A DNA stretch of 64,000 nt from Kingella potus (GTDB lineage Bacteria; Pseudomonadota; Gammaproteobacteria; Burkholderiales; Neisseriaceae): assembly GCF_900451175.1 (NCBI RefSeq), contig NZ_UGJJ01000002.1, positions 124,001 to 188,000 on the forward strand. The letters run 5' to 3'. Positions 1 to 7,403 of the stretch are shown here, in pieces; position 1 is the stretch's first letter, and each line of letters opens with the position of its first letter. A program made the position numbers and the translations under genes. The notes beneath the pieces were generated by a model. That model searched no databases. It saw only the letters and a program-made list of their open reading frames with translations, and was not told where the DNA came from.

Positions 1-68
1 GTCTGCGACCGTAGGAAGCCCCTGTGGGAAAAATCATAAAACGCTTTTCAGACGGCCTGTTTCACCAC

Positions 69-611
69 TCACCCACCAAACCCGTCTTTTAACACGGCAT
101 ACACTTGCAAATCCCTAAACACGCCGTCTGAAACCCGTTCGCCCTGCCGTTCTATGCCTTCAAAAACAAATCCCAAGCGTTTGGGTATGCTTTGGCTGGG
201 CAGATTGCCGACACCGCAGCAGATTTCTACGCGGTTCATGTGCAAATCGTTAAAGGCAAATTCGCACATTCTTTTAACCGCCAAAGTCATAATACCTTGC
301 TTTTGATAGGCTTTTTTTAGCCAATAGCCGATTTTGGTTTTTTGGTTGCGGATGTCGGTTTGGACAAAACTAATCAGCCCTGCGAACTGCCCGTTTTTGC
401 GGATACAAAAAATATATTCTTTGCTTTTTTCCACCGTCTCCAATGCCGATTTGATAAAGCGTTCCGTGTCGGCAAGTTCTTTGGTCAGGGTAATAAAGGG
501 CAGCCACTCGCCCAAATATGCCCGCTCTTGGTCTATGGTGTGAAAAATATCCGCCGCGTCGCTGGTTTTGAGGGGTTCAAGAGATAGGTTTTCGTTGATG
601 GTGAGTTGCAT
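69..611 (-). CDS. GNAT family N-acetyltransferase (RimJ/RimL type)
   Basis: A 180-residue protein that looks like a ribosomal-protein-alanine or small-molecule N-acetyltransferase. The N-terminus (LEPLKTSDAADIF) matches the RimJ/RimL layout. The acetyl-CoA region is around residues 90-145, with IGYWLKKAYQKQGIMT followed by NRVEICCGVGNLPSQ and KRLGF, the usual order of GNAT motifs A and B. Length is normal for the family. It lies 36 bases downstream of the Rossmann-fold gene on the same strand, so they may be co-transcribed. A DUS-containing sequence separates them. The substrate cannot be inferred. Base composition is visibly AT-richer than the rest of the window, consistent with the other accessory genes in the first 8 kb. 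Confidence 0.85.
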   Translation of the reverse strand: MQLTINENLSLEPLKTSDAADIFHTIDQERAYLGEWLPFITLTKELADTERFIKSALETVEKSKEYIFCIRKNGQFAGLISFVQTDIRNQKTKIGYWLKKAYQKQGIMTLAVKRMCEFAFNDLHMNRVEICCGVGNLPSQSIPKRLGFVFEGIERQGERVSDGVFRDLQVYAVLKDGFGG

Positions 612-647
612 GTTTTCGCCCTGTTTGTTGCGTTTGTTTGAATGTTT

Positions 648-1118
648 TCAGACGGCCTGTTTGCCTGCCACCGCCTCCAGCACCTGCTGCGAGATTTCTT
701 GATGGGTGAGCCAGCGGTTTTCGCTGGTGTGTTTGCCCAGTTGGATAACGGTTAAGGGGAAGTCGTTCATCAGTGCCTGCGGTAAGGGATTGCTGCTTGT
801 GCCTTTGACGAGATAGGCTTTTTTCAGTAGCGGTTTTATTTCGTCTAACAGCTTGAGCAGGTGCGGATAGTAGGGGCTGTGAATCCATGCCAACAAGCTA
901 ATCGGCTGGGTTTGTTGGTTTAGTTTTTCTGCCAAAGCGGCATAGCTTTTTGCTTGCGAGAAATCAAAGGGGAAAAATTCGGCATGCTCGAATGCCGTCA
1001 ATATCGCTTGGTAGCGTGCTTGTTGTCGTCCGCACAGTAAAACTTGTGTTTGGCTGTGCTCTGTTAAGGTTTGGCTGGCGGCAAACAGCATGCCCGAGCC
1101 GCCGATAATTACCAGCAT
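648..1118 (-). CDS. Rossmann-fold (SDR-like) protein, short
   Basis: A 156-residue protein starting MLVIIGGSGML, a glycine-rich nucleotide-binding loop at the very N-terminus, as in short-chain dehydrogenase-like proteins. The C-terminal half lacks the YxxxK catalytic pair of true SDRs, so an oxidoreductase activity is doubtful. It may bind a nucleotide in a regulatory or degenerate role. The start is supported by AAGGAG 7-8 bases upstream of the ATG. The stop codon comes from a DUS: the last residues (KQAV) are encoded by the bases of the uptake sequence. It sits between the MarR gene upstream and the GNAT gene downstream on the same strand. No precise function can be given. Confidence 0.7.
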   Translation of the reverse strand: MLVIIGGSGMLFAASQTLTEHSQTQVLLCGRQQARYQAILTAFEHAEFFPFDFSQAKSYAALAEKLNQQTQPISLLAWIHSPYYPHLLKLLDEIKPLLKKAYLVKGTSSNPLPQALMNDFPLTVIQLGKHTSENRWLTHQEISQQVLEAVAGKQAV

Positions 1119-1145
1119 AATTTACTCCTTTTGGGTGTTTTATAT

Positions 1146-1661
1146 TCAATCCGTCTTGTCGCTTTCCCATTCTCTAAGCAATGCCCGCAGTCCTGTGTCC
1201 AGTGCCTGTTTTTCTGCGTCGCTCAGGTTTGACAGCAGGGCGTTTTCGTTGGCGAGATGGGCGGTAACGGCTTGGTCTATCAGCGTTTTGCCTGCGTCGC
1301 TTAGTTGTACGAGCTGGCTGCGGCTGTCGTCGGGGTTCGGCAGGCGGTCGATGAGTCCGCGATTTTCTAGGATTTTCAAGCGGTGGGTCATCGTGCCTGA
1401 CGACACCATCAGCGTGGCGTAAAGGGCGGTGGGCGAAAGGATAAACGGCGCGCCTGCTCGGCGTAGGGTGGCGAGTACGTCAAATTCGCCGAAGTTCAGC
1501 CCGTATTCGGCAAAGATTTTGCCCAATTGCGGTGCTAACAGGGCGTTGCAGCGGTTCAGCCGCCCTAAGATCGCCATCGCAGGCAGTCCTGAACGCAGGT
1601 CGGGGCGTGCGGCGTGCCATTGGGCGATGATGTCGTCCACGCGGTCGGTTTGGTTGCTCAT
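1146..1661 (-). CDS. MarR family transcriptional regulator
   Basis: A 171-residue winged-helix regulator. Residues about 45-120 carry the MarR core: FDVLATLRRAG, a recognition helix segment LYATLMVSSGTMTHRLKILE, and the wing RLPNPDDSRSQLVQLSDAG with the typical DxRS turn. The gene is divergent from an EamA-type exporter. The 91-base gap holds a perfect inverted repeat that overlaps a promoter. The arrangement fits a local repressor relieved by a small ligand, probably one that the exporter moves. The ligand is unknown. N- and C-terminal helices for dimerisation are present and the length is typical. Confidence 0.92.
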   Translation of the reverse strand: MSNQTDRVDDIIAQWHAARPDLRSGLPAMAILGRLNRCNALLAPQLGKIFAEYGLNFGEFDVLATLRRAGAPFILSPTALYATLMVSSGTMTHRLKILENRGLIDRLPNPDDSRSQLVQLSDAGKTLIDQAVTAHLANENALLSNLSDAEKQALDTGLRALLREWESDKTD

Positions 1662-1686
1662 GCGGTTTCCTTGTTGTCTTAAGTTT

Positions 1687-1710
1687 AAGAATCTTGATTT
1701 TAAGATTCTT
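1687..1710. promoter_or_regulatory. Palindromic operator between marR and the exporter
   Basis: AAGAATCTT-N6-AAGATTCTT is a perfect 9-bp inverted repeat in the divergent intergenic region. It overlaps the -35 element of the exporter promoter, which is the expected site for a MarR dimer to block transcription. Confidence 0.7.
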
Positions 1711-1723
1711 CGTGTTTTATACT
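1694..1723 (+). promoter_or_regulatory. Predicted sigma70 promoter of the EamA exporter
   Basis: TTGATT and TATACT are separated by 18 bases, about 30 bases upstream of the ATG at 1753. The -35 lies inside the palindrome attributed to the MarR protein. Confidence 0.5.
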
Positions 1724-1752
1724 GGTATTATCTTAACATTGAGACAGTTAAT

Positions 1753-2613
1753 ATGAAACAAGACAATCTGATAGCCAATGTTTTACTCACCGCGCTTGCG
1801 CCGCTGATTTGGGGTTCGACCTATTTGGTAACCACCGAATTTCTCCCGCCCGACCGCCCGTTTACCGCTGCCGTGCTGCGTTGTCTGCCTGCCGGTGTGC
1901 TGCTTTTGTTGTGGACGCGAACCCTACCCAAGGCGGGCGATTGGGGCAAAACGGCGGCCTTGGCGTTTTTGAATATCGGCTTTTTTCAAGCAATGCTGTT
2001 TATCGCCGCTTACCGTTTGCCCGGCGGCTTGGCGGCGGTGCTTAGCTCTACGCAGGTGCTGATGGTGCTGTTATTGCTACGCTTTATCGGACGAGAAACG
2101 GTGGCAAAAGCGGCGTGGCTGTTCGCCCTGCTCGGCGTGGTCGGGGTGGCGATGTTGGTGCTGTCGCCCCATGCCAAAAGCGATACGCTCGGCATTGTCG
2201 CGGCACTGGCGGGTGCTGCGTCGATGGCATCAGGGGTGTTTTTCGGCAAACGCTGGCAGGTGGATTTGCCGCTGCCTGCGCTCACCGGCTGGCAACTGTT
2301 TCTCGGCGGACTCATGCTCCTGCCCGTTGCCGCATGGCGTGAAACCCTGCCTGCCGCGTTCACCGCTGCCAATATCGGCGGTTATCTCTATCTGTGCCTG
2401 TTCGGTGCGGTGCTGTCTTATGCCTTGTATTTTCGCGGCATTGCCAAGCTGCCGCCCGCCGCCGTGTCGTCGCTCGGTCTGCTCAGCCCCGTTTGCGCCT
2501 TTATTCTCGGCTGGCTGTTCTTGCAGCAGCATATGAATACCGTCTCACTCATCGGCTTTGTGCTGGTGTTAGTCTCCGTTTTCGGCGTACAACGCGCCGC
2601 TCATCGTAAGTAA
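1753..2613 (+). CDS. EamA/DMT family transporter
   Basis: A 286-residue inner-membrane protein with about ten hydrophobic segments in two EamA repeats, beginning LIANVLLTALAPLIWGSTYLV and ending in a long hydrophobic helix. The repeat signature GSTYLVTTEFLPP is typical of YedA/RhtA-like drug/metabolite exporters. The ATG at 1753 is chosen because the longer frame upstream runs through the operator and the divergent MarR gene. It is divergent from marR and probably repressed by it. The substrate is unknown. Exporters of this family move amino acids, nucleosides or toxic metabolites. Confidence 0.88.
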   Translation: MKQDNLIANVLLTALAPLIWGSTYLVTTEFLPPDRPFTAAVLRCLPAGVLLLLWTRTLPKAGDWGKTAALAFLNIGFFQAMLFIAAYRLPGGLAAVLSSTQVLMVLLLLRFIGRETVAKAAWLFALLGVVGVAMLVLSPHAKSDTLGIVAALAGAASMASGVFFGKRWQVDLPLPALTGWQLFLGGLMLLPVAAWRETLPAAFTAANIGGYLYLCLFGAVLSYALYFRGIAKLPPAAVSSLGLLSPVCAFILGWLFLQQHMNTVSLIGFVLVLVSVFGVQRAAHRK

Positions 2614-2712
2614 ACTCAAGGGAATTTTATGAACTTCCATAAACGCATTTAATGACACGGCAAAACCGTCGGCATTAAACTTTAGAAAAAAGCAGATGGC
2701 TGAAAAATAAGG

Positions 2713-2718
2713 TATAAT
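2713..2718 (+). promoter_or_regulatory. Predicted -10 element upstream of the nitroreductase gene
   Basis: A consensus TATAAT lies 76 bases before the nitroreductase ATG in an AT-rich stretch. No good -35 hexamer is visible at the right distance, so an activator may be needed. Confidence 0.4.
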
Positions 2719-2793
2719 GCTTTAAATTCAAAATCTTGCCAAAAAAAAACGGCAATTCACACACTTAAATTTAACTTTAGTTAGGACAAAGCA

Positions 2794-3444
2794 ATGAACG
2801 TCAAAAACCTCTCCGAAAACCGCTATTCCACCAAAAAATTCGACCCTACGAAAAAAATCAGTGCGGATGATTTTGCGCAAATCAAAGCCGCCTTGCGCAA
2901 CGCACCGTCCAGCGTCAATATCCAGCCGTGGCATTTCGTCATTGCCGACGATGACGCAGGCAAAGCCCGCATTGCCAAATCCGCCGAAAACTTCCCTTAT
3001 AACCGTGAAAAAATCACCAACGCCTCGCATGTGGTGGTTTTCGCCGCGCGCAAACACGCCGACGATGCCTATGTAACCGCCGTAGTGGAACAAGAAGACC
3101 AAGACGGCCGCTTTGCCACCGCCGAAGCCAAAGCCGCCGGCGACGACATCCGCCGCGTTTATGTCGGCTATCACCGTGAGCAATTCCAAGACGAAAGCGC
3201 ATGGCTTGCCAAACAAGTACATATCAATTTGGGCTTTGTGCTGTTCGCCGCCGCAGCCTTGGGCATTGATGCCGTGCCGATGGAAGGCGTGGATATGAAA
3301 GTGCTCAACCAAGAATTCGGCCTAAACGAAAAAGGCTACACCGCCGTCGCCGTCGTTCCCTTCGGCTACCGTGCCGCCGACGATTACAACGCTGCCCTGC
3401 CCAAATCCCGCTTTGCCGAAGAAGTGATTTTTTCTAAGGCTTAA
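2794..3444 (+). CDS. NAD(P)H nitroreductase family flavoprotein (NfsB-like)
   Basis: A 216-residue FMN-dependent oxidoreductase of the NfsB/FRase I family. It has the N-terminal FMN-phosphate motif NRYSTKKFDP, the substrate-pocket helix RNAPSSVNIQPWHFV, and the C-terminal AVVPFGYRAADDY segment. Length matches the E. coli NfsB class of about 217 residues. It is expected to be a cytoplasmic homodimer that reduces nitroaromatics, quinones or flavins with NAD(P)H. It is a single transcription unit, followed by a strong hairpin terminator. Its place among aldo-keto reductases and SDRs suggests a general redox-detoxification block rather than a single pathway. Confidence 0.92.
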   Translation: MNVKNLSENRYSTKKFDPTKKISADDFAQIKAALRNAPSSVNIQPWHFVIADDDAGKARIAKSAENFPYNREKITNASHVVVFAARKHADDAYVTAVVEQEDQDGRFATAEAKAAGDDIRRVYVGYHREQFQDESAWLAKQVHINLGFVLFAAAALGIDAVPMEGVDMKVLNQEFGLNEKGYTAVAVVPFGYRAADDYNAALPKSRFAEEVIFSKA

Positions 3445-3470
3445 GAGCAGACAGTTTAATAGCAAACCAA

Positions 3471-3520
3471 AAGCGGTGGGATTTGCAAAAGTCAGCGCAA
3501 ATCCCACCGCTTGTTTTTTT
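3471..3520 (+). terminator. Rho-independent terminator carrying a Pasteurellaceae-type USS
   Basis: AAGCGGTGGGATTTGC pairs perfectly with the complementary stretch at 3497-3512 and is followed by a run of T, just after the nitroreductase stop. The right arm contains the reverse complement of ACAAGCGGT (3506-3514), the core uptake signal of the Actinobacillus pleuropneumoniae clade, instead of a neisserial DUS. Confidence 0.75.
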
Positions 3521-3597
3521 GGGGTTTGGTTAATCAGCCATAAGGGAAAGGCCGTCTGAAACCGTAGGAGGTTTCTGCGAGGGGGCGTTTAACCATT

Positions 3598-3628
3598 TTC
3601 AGGCTGCCTTTACGTTTTCAGGCTGCCT
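3598..3628. repeat. Tandem Kingella-dialect DUS
   Basis: Two copies of TTCAGGCTGCCT, the reverse complement of AGGCAGCCTGAA, lie 19 bases apart just downstream of the GNAT gene on the minus strand. They differ from the window's dominant AGGCCGTCTGAA. Confidence 0.7.
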
Positions 3629-3636
3629 CTGTGTTT

Positions 3637-4221
3637 TCAACCCGCCGCCATGCCCAATTTCCCCGCCAATGCCGCTTTTGCCGCCGCCCATTCTTCGCGC
3701 AACATGCTGTATGCCACGGTATCGCGCACCGTGCCGTTTTTGCGGAGTTTGTGGCAGCGCAGCACGCCGTCTTTTTTCGCGCCCAAGCGTTCTATCGCCG
3801 CTTGCGAGCGGGTGTTCAAGATGTCCGTTTCCCAGCACACTACGCGGCAGTCCAGCGTTTCAAAGGCGTGGGCGAGCAGCAGGTATTTGCAGGTACTGTT
3901 GATGCGTGTGCGCCACGCCGATTGGCGATACCAGGTGTAGCCGACATACAGGCGGCGGATTTGTGCATCGGGCTGGTAAAACGCCGTTGTACCGACCACT
4001 TCGCCGGTGGTTTCGTCGATGACGGCAAACGCGCTGCGCGTCGCTTGGGCGGCCTGAATGTATTGCGCCACTTGCTCGGGCGCAGGTGCGCTGGCTACCG
4101 CAAGCCGCCAGATTTCGCCGTCCTGCACCGCTTGGCGCAAACCCGCTTCGTGCCGCAGCTCAAGCGGTTCCAGGCGGACTTGGTTGGCAGTCAGGATTAC
4201 GGGGCGGATAAAGTTTGGCAT
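3637..4221 (-). CDS. GNAT family N-acetyltransferase
   Basis: A 194-residue acetyltransferase of the RimJ/RimL type (Acetyltransf_3). The start at 4221 (MPNFIRPVIL) is preferred over an ATG ten codons upstream because AAGGAAACCCC precedes it closely. Motifs include VRLEPLELRHEAGLRQ at the N-terminus, RRLYVGYTWYRQSAWRTRIN for acetyl-CoA binding, and NTRSQAAIERLGAKKDG for motif B. This pattern matches the group that acts on ribosomal protein or other N-terminal amines. The acceptor is unknown. It is a lone minus-strand gene flanked by Kingella-dialect uptake sequences on both sides. Confidence 0.85.
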   Translation of the reverse strand: MPNFIRPVILTANQVRLEPLELRHEAGLRQAVQDGEIWRLAVASAPAPEQVAQYIQAAQATRSAFAVIDETTGEVVGTTAFYQPDAQIRRLYVGYTWYRQSAWRTRINSTCKYLLLAHAFETLDCRVVCWETDILNTRSQAAIERLGAKKDGVLRCHKLRKNGTVRDTVAYSMLREEWAAAKAALAGKLGMAAG

Positions 4222-4319
4222 GGGGTTTCCTTGGTTGTCGGGCGTTTGCACGATGGGTTTTCAGACGGCATTTCAGTGTTTCAGGCTGCTTTTTCGTTCC
4301 CGCAAAGGCAGCCTGAACG

Positions 4320-5027
4320 CTATCGTTCCGCCGTCCAAAGCTGGCCGCCCTGATTGCCCAGTTCGCTCGGGCTAATCACATAAACCTTTGTATCGGCAAT
4401 CATGTTTTGGGTTTCGTTTAAGTATTTTTGAAAATGCGGCGTGGCGCGGCGGCTTTGGTAGGCGGCTTCGCTGGCGTAGATTTCAAAGAAATACCACTTT
4501 TCAGGCTGCTTGGCATCGGTGGCGGCATACATCGCCAGCACGCCGTTTTCTTTTTGCAGCGACTGCGCCATTTCGTCCAGCACAATGGCTTTGAACGCGG
4601 CGGCGTGTTCGGGCTTGACGCTCACGCTGACGAAATTGGTTTTGGTGTCGGCGGTTTGGGTGATTTTTTTGTCGCCTGCAAACTGCAATACCGTGTCAAA
4701 TTTGACTTTGTGTTCGGTCAGAATCTGCGGCGACTGTTTGACAAATTCGGCGTATTGCGGCGATTTCCGGTGAACCTGATAGGCGGCGTCATCGGCATAC
4801 AGCTCCACCATATACACCATGTTCGGATTGGCTTTTTGCTTGACCGAATACATCGCCAGCGTGCCTTGTTCGGTGGCAATGGAGGTGCGGATATTGTGTT
4901 TGCCCACCGCGTCATAGCGGGCGGTTTTGCCGTGGGCGATACCCAGCTCGAAGATGTTGAACACAGGCGCGGCGTGGGCGGATAGCGTGAATAAGGCGGT
5001 CATCAGGATTGCGAGTTTTTTCATCAT
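4320..5027 (-). CDS. Exported protein with two ABM (antibiotic biosynthesis monooxygenase-like) domains
   Basis: A 235-residue protein with a clear signal peptide (MMKKLAILMTALFTLSAHA, cleavage before APVF). The mature part has two ferredoxin-like dimeric alpha/beta-barrel repeats: the first includes GTLAMYSVKQKANPNMVYMVELYADDAAYQ, the second NGVLAMYAATDAKQPEKWYFFEIYASEAAYQ. Each repeat has the W/Y-F-E-Y pattern of ABM proteins, which use no metal or cofactor or bind haem or quinols. A periplasmic location is unusual for this fold and suggests a redox or quinone-protection role, but that is inference. An alternative start at the second Met is equally possible. Confidence 0.8.
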   Translation of the reverse strand: MMKKLAILMTALFTLSAHAAPVFNIFELGIAHGKTARYDAVGKHNIRTSIATEQGTLAMYSVKQKANPNMVYMVELYADDAAYQVHRKSPQYAEFVKQSPQILTEHKVKFDTVLQFAGDKKITQTADTKTNFVSVSVKPEHAAAFKAIVLDEMAQSLQKENGVLAMYAATDAKQPEKWYFFEIYASEAAYQSRRATPHFQKYLNETQNMIADTKVYVISPSELGNQGGQLWTAER

Positions 5028-5057
5028 AAAGTTTCGGTTGTTTAAAGGGTTTGGGGG

Positions 5058-5097
5058 AGGCCGTCTGAAAAATGGTTAAACGCTTTTCAGACGGCCT
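5058..5097. terminator. Inverted DUS pair, possible terminator
   Basis: AGGCCGTCTGAAAA and its reverse complement face each other across a short loop. The pair can form a stable stem in either transcript direction and lies between the YciI-type gene and the ABM gene. Confidence 0.55.
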
Positions 5098-5150
5098 ATA
5101 AATGGATTGTTTAAATTATTTGATTGAATGGTTTTTCTAAAGCAACGATG

Positions 5151-5250
5151 TAGGTCGGATACTGGTATCCAATATTGGTTTGCCTTTCCCAAAAACGCCA
5201 GGTCGCTCCGAAGCCCGTGCGTTTTGTCGGATTTAAAAATCCGACCTACG
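5151..5250. repeat. TAGGTCGGAT-type palindromic repeat element (MITE-like)
   Basis: GTAGGTCGGAT at 5151-5161 is matched by its exact inverse ATCCGACCTAC at 5240-5250, enclosing about 78 bases with no open reading frame. The same core recurs at about 45806 and inside the 47.7 and 47.98 kb repeats, so it is a dispersed element. It fills most of the gene-free stretch 5028-5324. Confidence 0.6.
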
Positions 5251-5324
5251 ACTACTGTGGTTTCATTAGCGTTTCAGGCTGCTTTTGCATTCTTACAAAG
5301 GCAGCCTGAAATATTGGAACTGCT

Positions 5325-5624
5325 TTATTTCCCTGCAAACTCGGGCAGTTTCTCCGAAATCAGTTTGGGCGCAAATTCGCGGATTTCGTAGGTGGCGAAA
5401 TCGGGGTAGTAGCAGTCTTCTTCCAAGATTTTTTGCAGGGCTTCGCGGCTTTCGGTTTGGGCGAATATCAAGCCTTGATGTGCGTTGGTGTCGGTGAACG
5501 GGCCGAGCATGAGAAAGCTGCCTGCGGCGAAGTGTTTTTTGAACCATTCGGTGTGCACAGGGAACATTTTTTCGTGCTGCTCGGGGGTAAGGTCGTGATT
5601 GACGGTGATGGTGATGAGGTACAT
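5325..5624 (-). CDS. YciI family protein
   Basis: A 99-residue protein with the YciI dimeric alpha/beta-barrel fold. Typical elements are YLITITVNHDL at the start, the conserved H of PVHTEWFKKHFAAGSFLMLGPF, and LIFAQTESREALQKILEEDCYY with the family's acidic pair. The catalytic role of YciI proteins is poorly known and some act as dehalogenase-like or structural partners. AAGGAAACC lies just upstream of the ATG. It has its own promoter region, which shares a 54-base block with the aldo-keto reductase at 5949-6797, so the two are probably co-regulated. Confidence 0.85.
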   Translation of the reverse strand: MYLITITVNHDLTPEQHEKMFPVHTEWFKKHFAAGSFLMLGPFTDTNAHQGLIFAQTESREALQKILEEDCYYPDFATYEIREFAPKLISEKLPEFAGK

Positions 5625-5742
5625 TTTGGGTTTCCTTGTGAAAGATTAATGGGTAAATGGGCAGCCTGAAACGGTGTTTTCAAACGGCCTGTTAATGCCT
5701 GAAAAATAATGGCTGCGACAATGAAACCATTATAAGGGCAAG

Positions 5743-5796
5743 TTTTTTAATTAAAAATAGGCTAATTGGAATAAGACTTATAATAAAAAGTTGAAA
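5743..5796 (-). promoter_or_regulatory. Shared upstream regulatory block, copy 1
   Basis: A 54-base AT-rich block upstream of the YciI gene is nearly identical (about four mismatches) to 6876-6929. On the minus strand it is followed by TATAAT (5734-5729). It contains an ATAAG-N-CTTAT dyad. The -35 region is poor, which points to activation by a shared regulator. The 5625-5948 gap otherwise holds an inverted DUS pair and a USS-type hairpin. Confidence 0.55.
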
Positions 5797-5800
5797 ATAA

Positions 5801-5837
5801 GCCGTCTGAAAAACGTTTCAGCATTTTTTCAGACGGC
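5801..5837. terminator. Inverted DUS pair
   Basis: GCCGTCTGAAAAA faces TTTTTTCAGACGGC across a short loop, downstream of the aldo-keto reductase on the minus strand. Confidence 0.55.
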
Positions 5838-5850
5838 CTTTATTTGCAAT

Positions 5851-5910
5851 ACAAGCGGTGGGATTTATCCGATTTTTTGCAAAAACAGATAAATCCGACC
5901 GCTCTTTTTT
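5851..5910. terminator. Hairpin terminator with a Pasteurellaceae-type USS
   Basis: ACAAGCGGTGGGATTTATC pairs with GATAAATCCGACCGCT after a loop of about 18 bases, then a T run. The left arm starts with the exact 9-mer ACAAGCGGT. The right arm read on the minus strand gives AGCGGTCGGATTT, close to the extended Apl-type USS. Confidence 0.65.
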
Positions 5911-5948
5911 TGGTTTAAATTCGTTGAAATTTTTGGCTTTCAGACGGC

Positions 5949-6797
5949 CTACACGTTAAACACCCATTCTTTTACCTGCCGCACTCTTTCTACGGTCTGA
6001 TGGTCAAAAAACTGGCTTTCGCCTGCGTCCAGCGTGGCGATGTTCGCTTTGTCTTCGCTGTCTAGCTCAAAATCAAACACATCAAGGTTTTGCGCCATGC
6101 GTTCGGGGCTGCTGGATTTGACCAGCACCACGATTTGCCGTTCGAGCAGCCAGCGGATAATCACTTGCGCCACGCTTTTGCCGTGTTTTGCACCGATTTG
6201 GCTCAGCACGGGATTGCTGAAAATGCCGTTTTTGCCCTCGGCGAAAGGTGCCCACGCCTCCACCAAGATATTTTCGTTTTGCAGCGTCTCCACCAAGTCC
6301 GCCCGCTGGTGGAAGGGGTTGATTTCAATCTGGTTTACAGACGGCATCACACGGTTGAACACGCCCAAATCCACCGCACGGTCGGCGGTAAAATTGCTCA
6401 CGCCGATGGCACGGATGTCGCCTGCCGCTTGGGCTTCTTCAAGCGCCCGCCAAGTGCCGTGTACGTCGCCGTAGGGCTGGTGGATCAACATCAAATCGAT
6501 GTGGCCGATGTTTAAGCGTTTGAGCGAGCGGCCGATGGACGCTTTGGCGGCCTCATAGCCTGCGTTTTCCACCCACACTTTGCTGGTAACGAAAATGTCG
6601 CTGCGGTCGATACCGCTCCCACGAATGCCCTCGCCGACTTCGGTTTCATTGACATAGGCTTGGGCGGTGTCGATGTGGCGGTAGCCTGCGGCAATGGCGT
6701 TTTGCACCGCTTGTACCGTCTGTTCGGGGGCGATTTGGTATGTGCCGAAGCCGAGCGACGGAATGGCTATGCCGTTGTTTAAGTTGAAAGTTTTCAT
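5949..6797 (-). CDS. Aldo/keto reductase (2,5-diketo-D-gluconate reductase-like), copy 1
   Basis: A 282-residue NADPH-dependent TIM-barrel reductase of the AKR5 type. The catalytic tetrad is D43, Y48, K73 and H106, in the contexts HIDTAQAY, TSKVW and LIHQPYGD. The C-terminal NADPH site includes VLVKSSSPERMAQNLDVFDF. It should reduce small aldehydes, methylglyoxal or ketoacids in the cytoplasm. CAGGAG precedes the ATG. It has a close paralogue at 9027-9875. The 3' ends of the two genes are almost identical at the DNA level although the rest has diverged, which suggests gene conversion. One Pasteurellaceae-type USS core (6706-6714, reverse) lies inside the gene. Confidence 0.92.
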   Translation of the reverse strand: MKTFNLNNGIAIPSLGFGTYQIAPEQTVQAVQNAIAAGYRHIDTAQAYVNETEVGEGIRGSGIDRSDIFVTSKVWVENAGYEAAKASIGRSLKRLNIGHIDLMLIHQPYGDVHGTWRALEEAQAAGDIRAIGVSNFTADRAVDLGVFNRVMPSVNQIEINPFHQRADLVETLQNENILVEAWAPFAEGKNGIFSNPVLSQIGAKHGKSVAQVIIRWLLERQIVVLVKSSSPERMAQNLDVFDFELDSEDKANIATLDAGESQFFDHQTVERVRQVKEWVFNV

Positions 6798-6875
6798 TCT
6801 ATTCTCCTGTTTGGGGTTTTTCAGACGGCCTTTAGATACTGCCTTGATTAAACGGTAAACCCATTATAGCGGTTA

Positions 6876-6929
6876 TTTTTTAATTAAAAACAGGCTAATT
6901 GGAATAGCACTTATAACAAAAAGTTGAAA
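6876..6929 (-). promoter_or_regulatory. Shared upstream regulatory block, copy 2
   Basis: This is the second copy of the block at 5743-5796, upstream of the aldo-keto reductase. On the minus strand it is followed, at almost the same distance, by TATAAT (6868-6863). The leader to the ATG is about 60 bases. Confidence 0.55.
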
Positions 6930-6967
6930 GCCGTCTGAAAAACGTTGGATTATTTTTTCAGACGGCC
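6930..6967. terminator. Inverted DUS pair downstream of merR
   Basis: GCCGTCTGAAAAA and TTTTTTCAGACGGC flank a short loop 26 bases after the merR stop on the minus strand. The pair can end merR transcripts and also separates them from the aldo-keto reductase promoter. Confidence 0.6.
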
Positions 6968-6993
6968 TTTTAAAGCCGACGGGCGGGCGGTGT

Positions 6994-7395
6994 TTATTGG
7001 CTGGCTTTTTCATCCAGCCCTTTGATTACTTTGCAGTCTTTGCTTTGGCGTTCGCCACATTCGCTGAGATTGTGCAAAAAGGCTTGGATTTTTTGCAGTT
7101 CGGCTATTTTGTCGGCAATCAAACTCAAATGGCGGGCAACCAGCTCGTCTGCGTCTTGGCAGCTTTGGGCGGGCTGCTCTTTCAGGGCTTGCAGTTGTTT
7201 GATTTCGTCCAGACTGAACCCCAGAGAACGGCAGCTTCTGATGAAGTTTAGGCGGGCAAGTTCTGCTGCACCGAAACTGCGGTAGCCGTTACTGTCGCGT
7301 TCGGCAGAAAACAGCCCGCAGCGTTCGTAATAGCGTATGGTTTCGGCATTGACCCCGCTTTTTTTGCTCAATTCGTTTATTTTCATGCGTTTCAT
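6994..7395 (-). CDS. MerR family heavy-metal-responsive regulator
   Basis: A MerR-type activator/repressor of about 133 residues. The DNA-binding domain begins MKINELSKKSGVNAETIRYYERCGLF, and the wing and dimerisation helix follow (SLDEIKQLQALKEQP). Candidate metal ligands are a Cys in QSCQDADEL and a C-terminal pair in ECGERQSKDCKV, the pattern of the Zn/Cd/Pb/Cu group. The start is set at 7395 (MKRMK); 7386 (MKINE) is an alternative. The most upstream ATG at 7434 is unlikely because it would lie inside the promoter. It is divergent from a cation diffusion facilitator and the spacing fits direct control. Confidence 0.88.
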   Translation of the reverse strand: MKRMKINELSKKSGVNAETIRYYERCGLFSAERDSNGYRSFGAAELARLNFIRSCRSLGFSLDEIKQLQALKEQPAQSCQDADELVARHLSLIADKIAELQKIQAFLHNLSECGERQSKDCKVIKGLDEKASQ

Positions 7396-7403
7396 TTTTT
7401 GGC

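Noticed and set aside
1..68. A gene at the left edge of the window
   Set aside because: The 68 bases contain a DUS and the end of an intergenic region; no frame can be supported.
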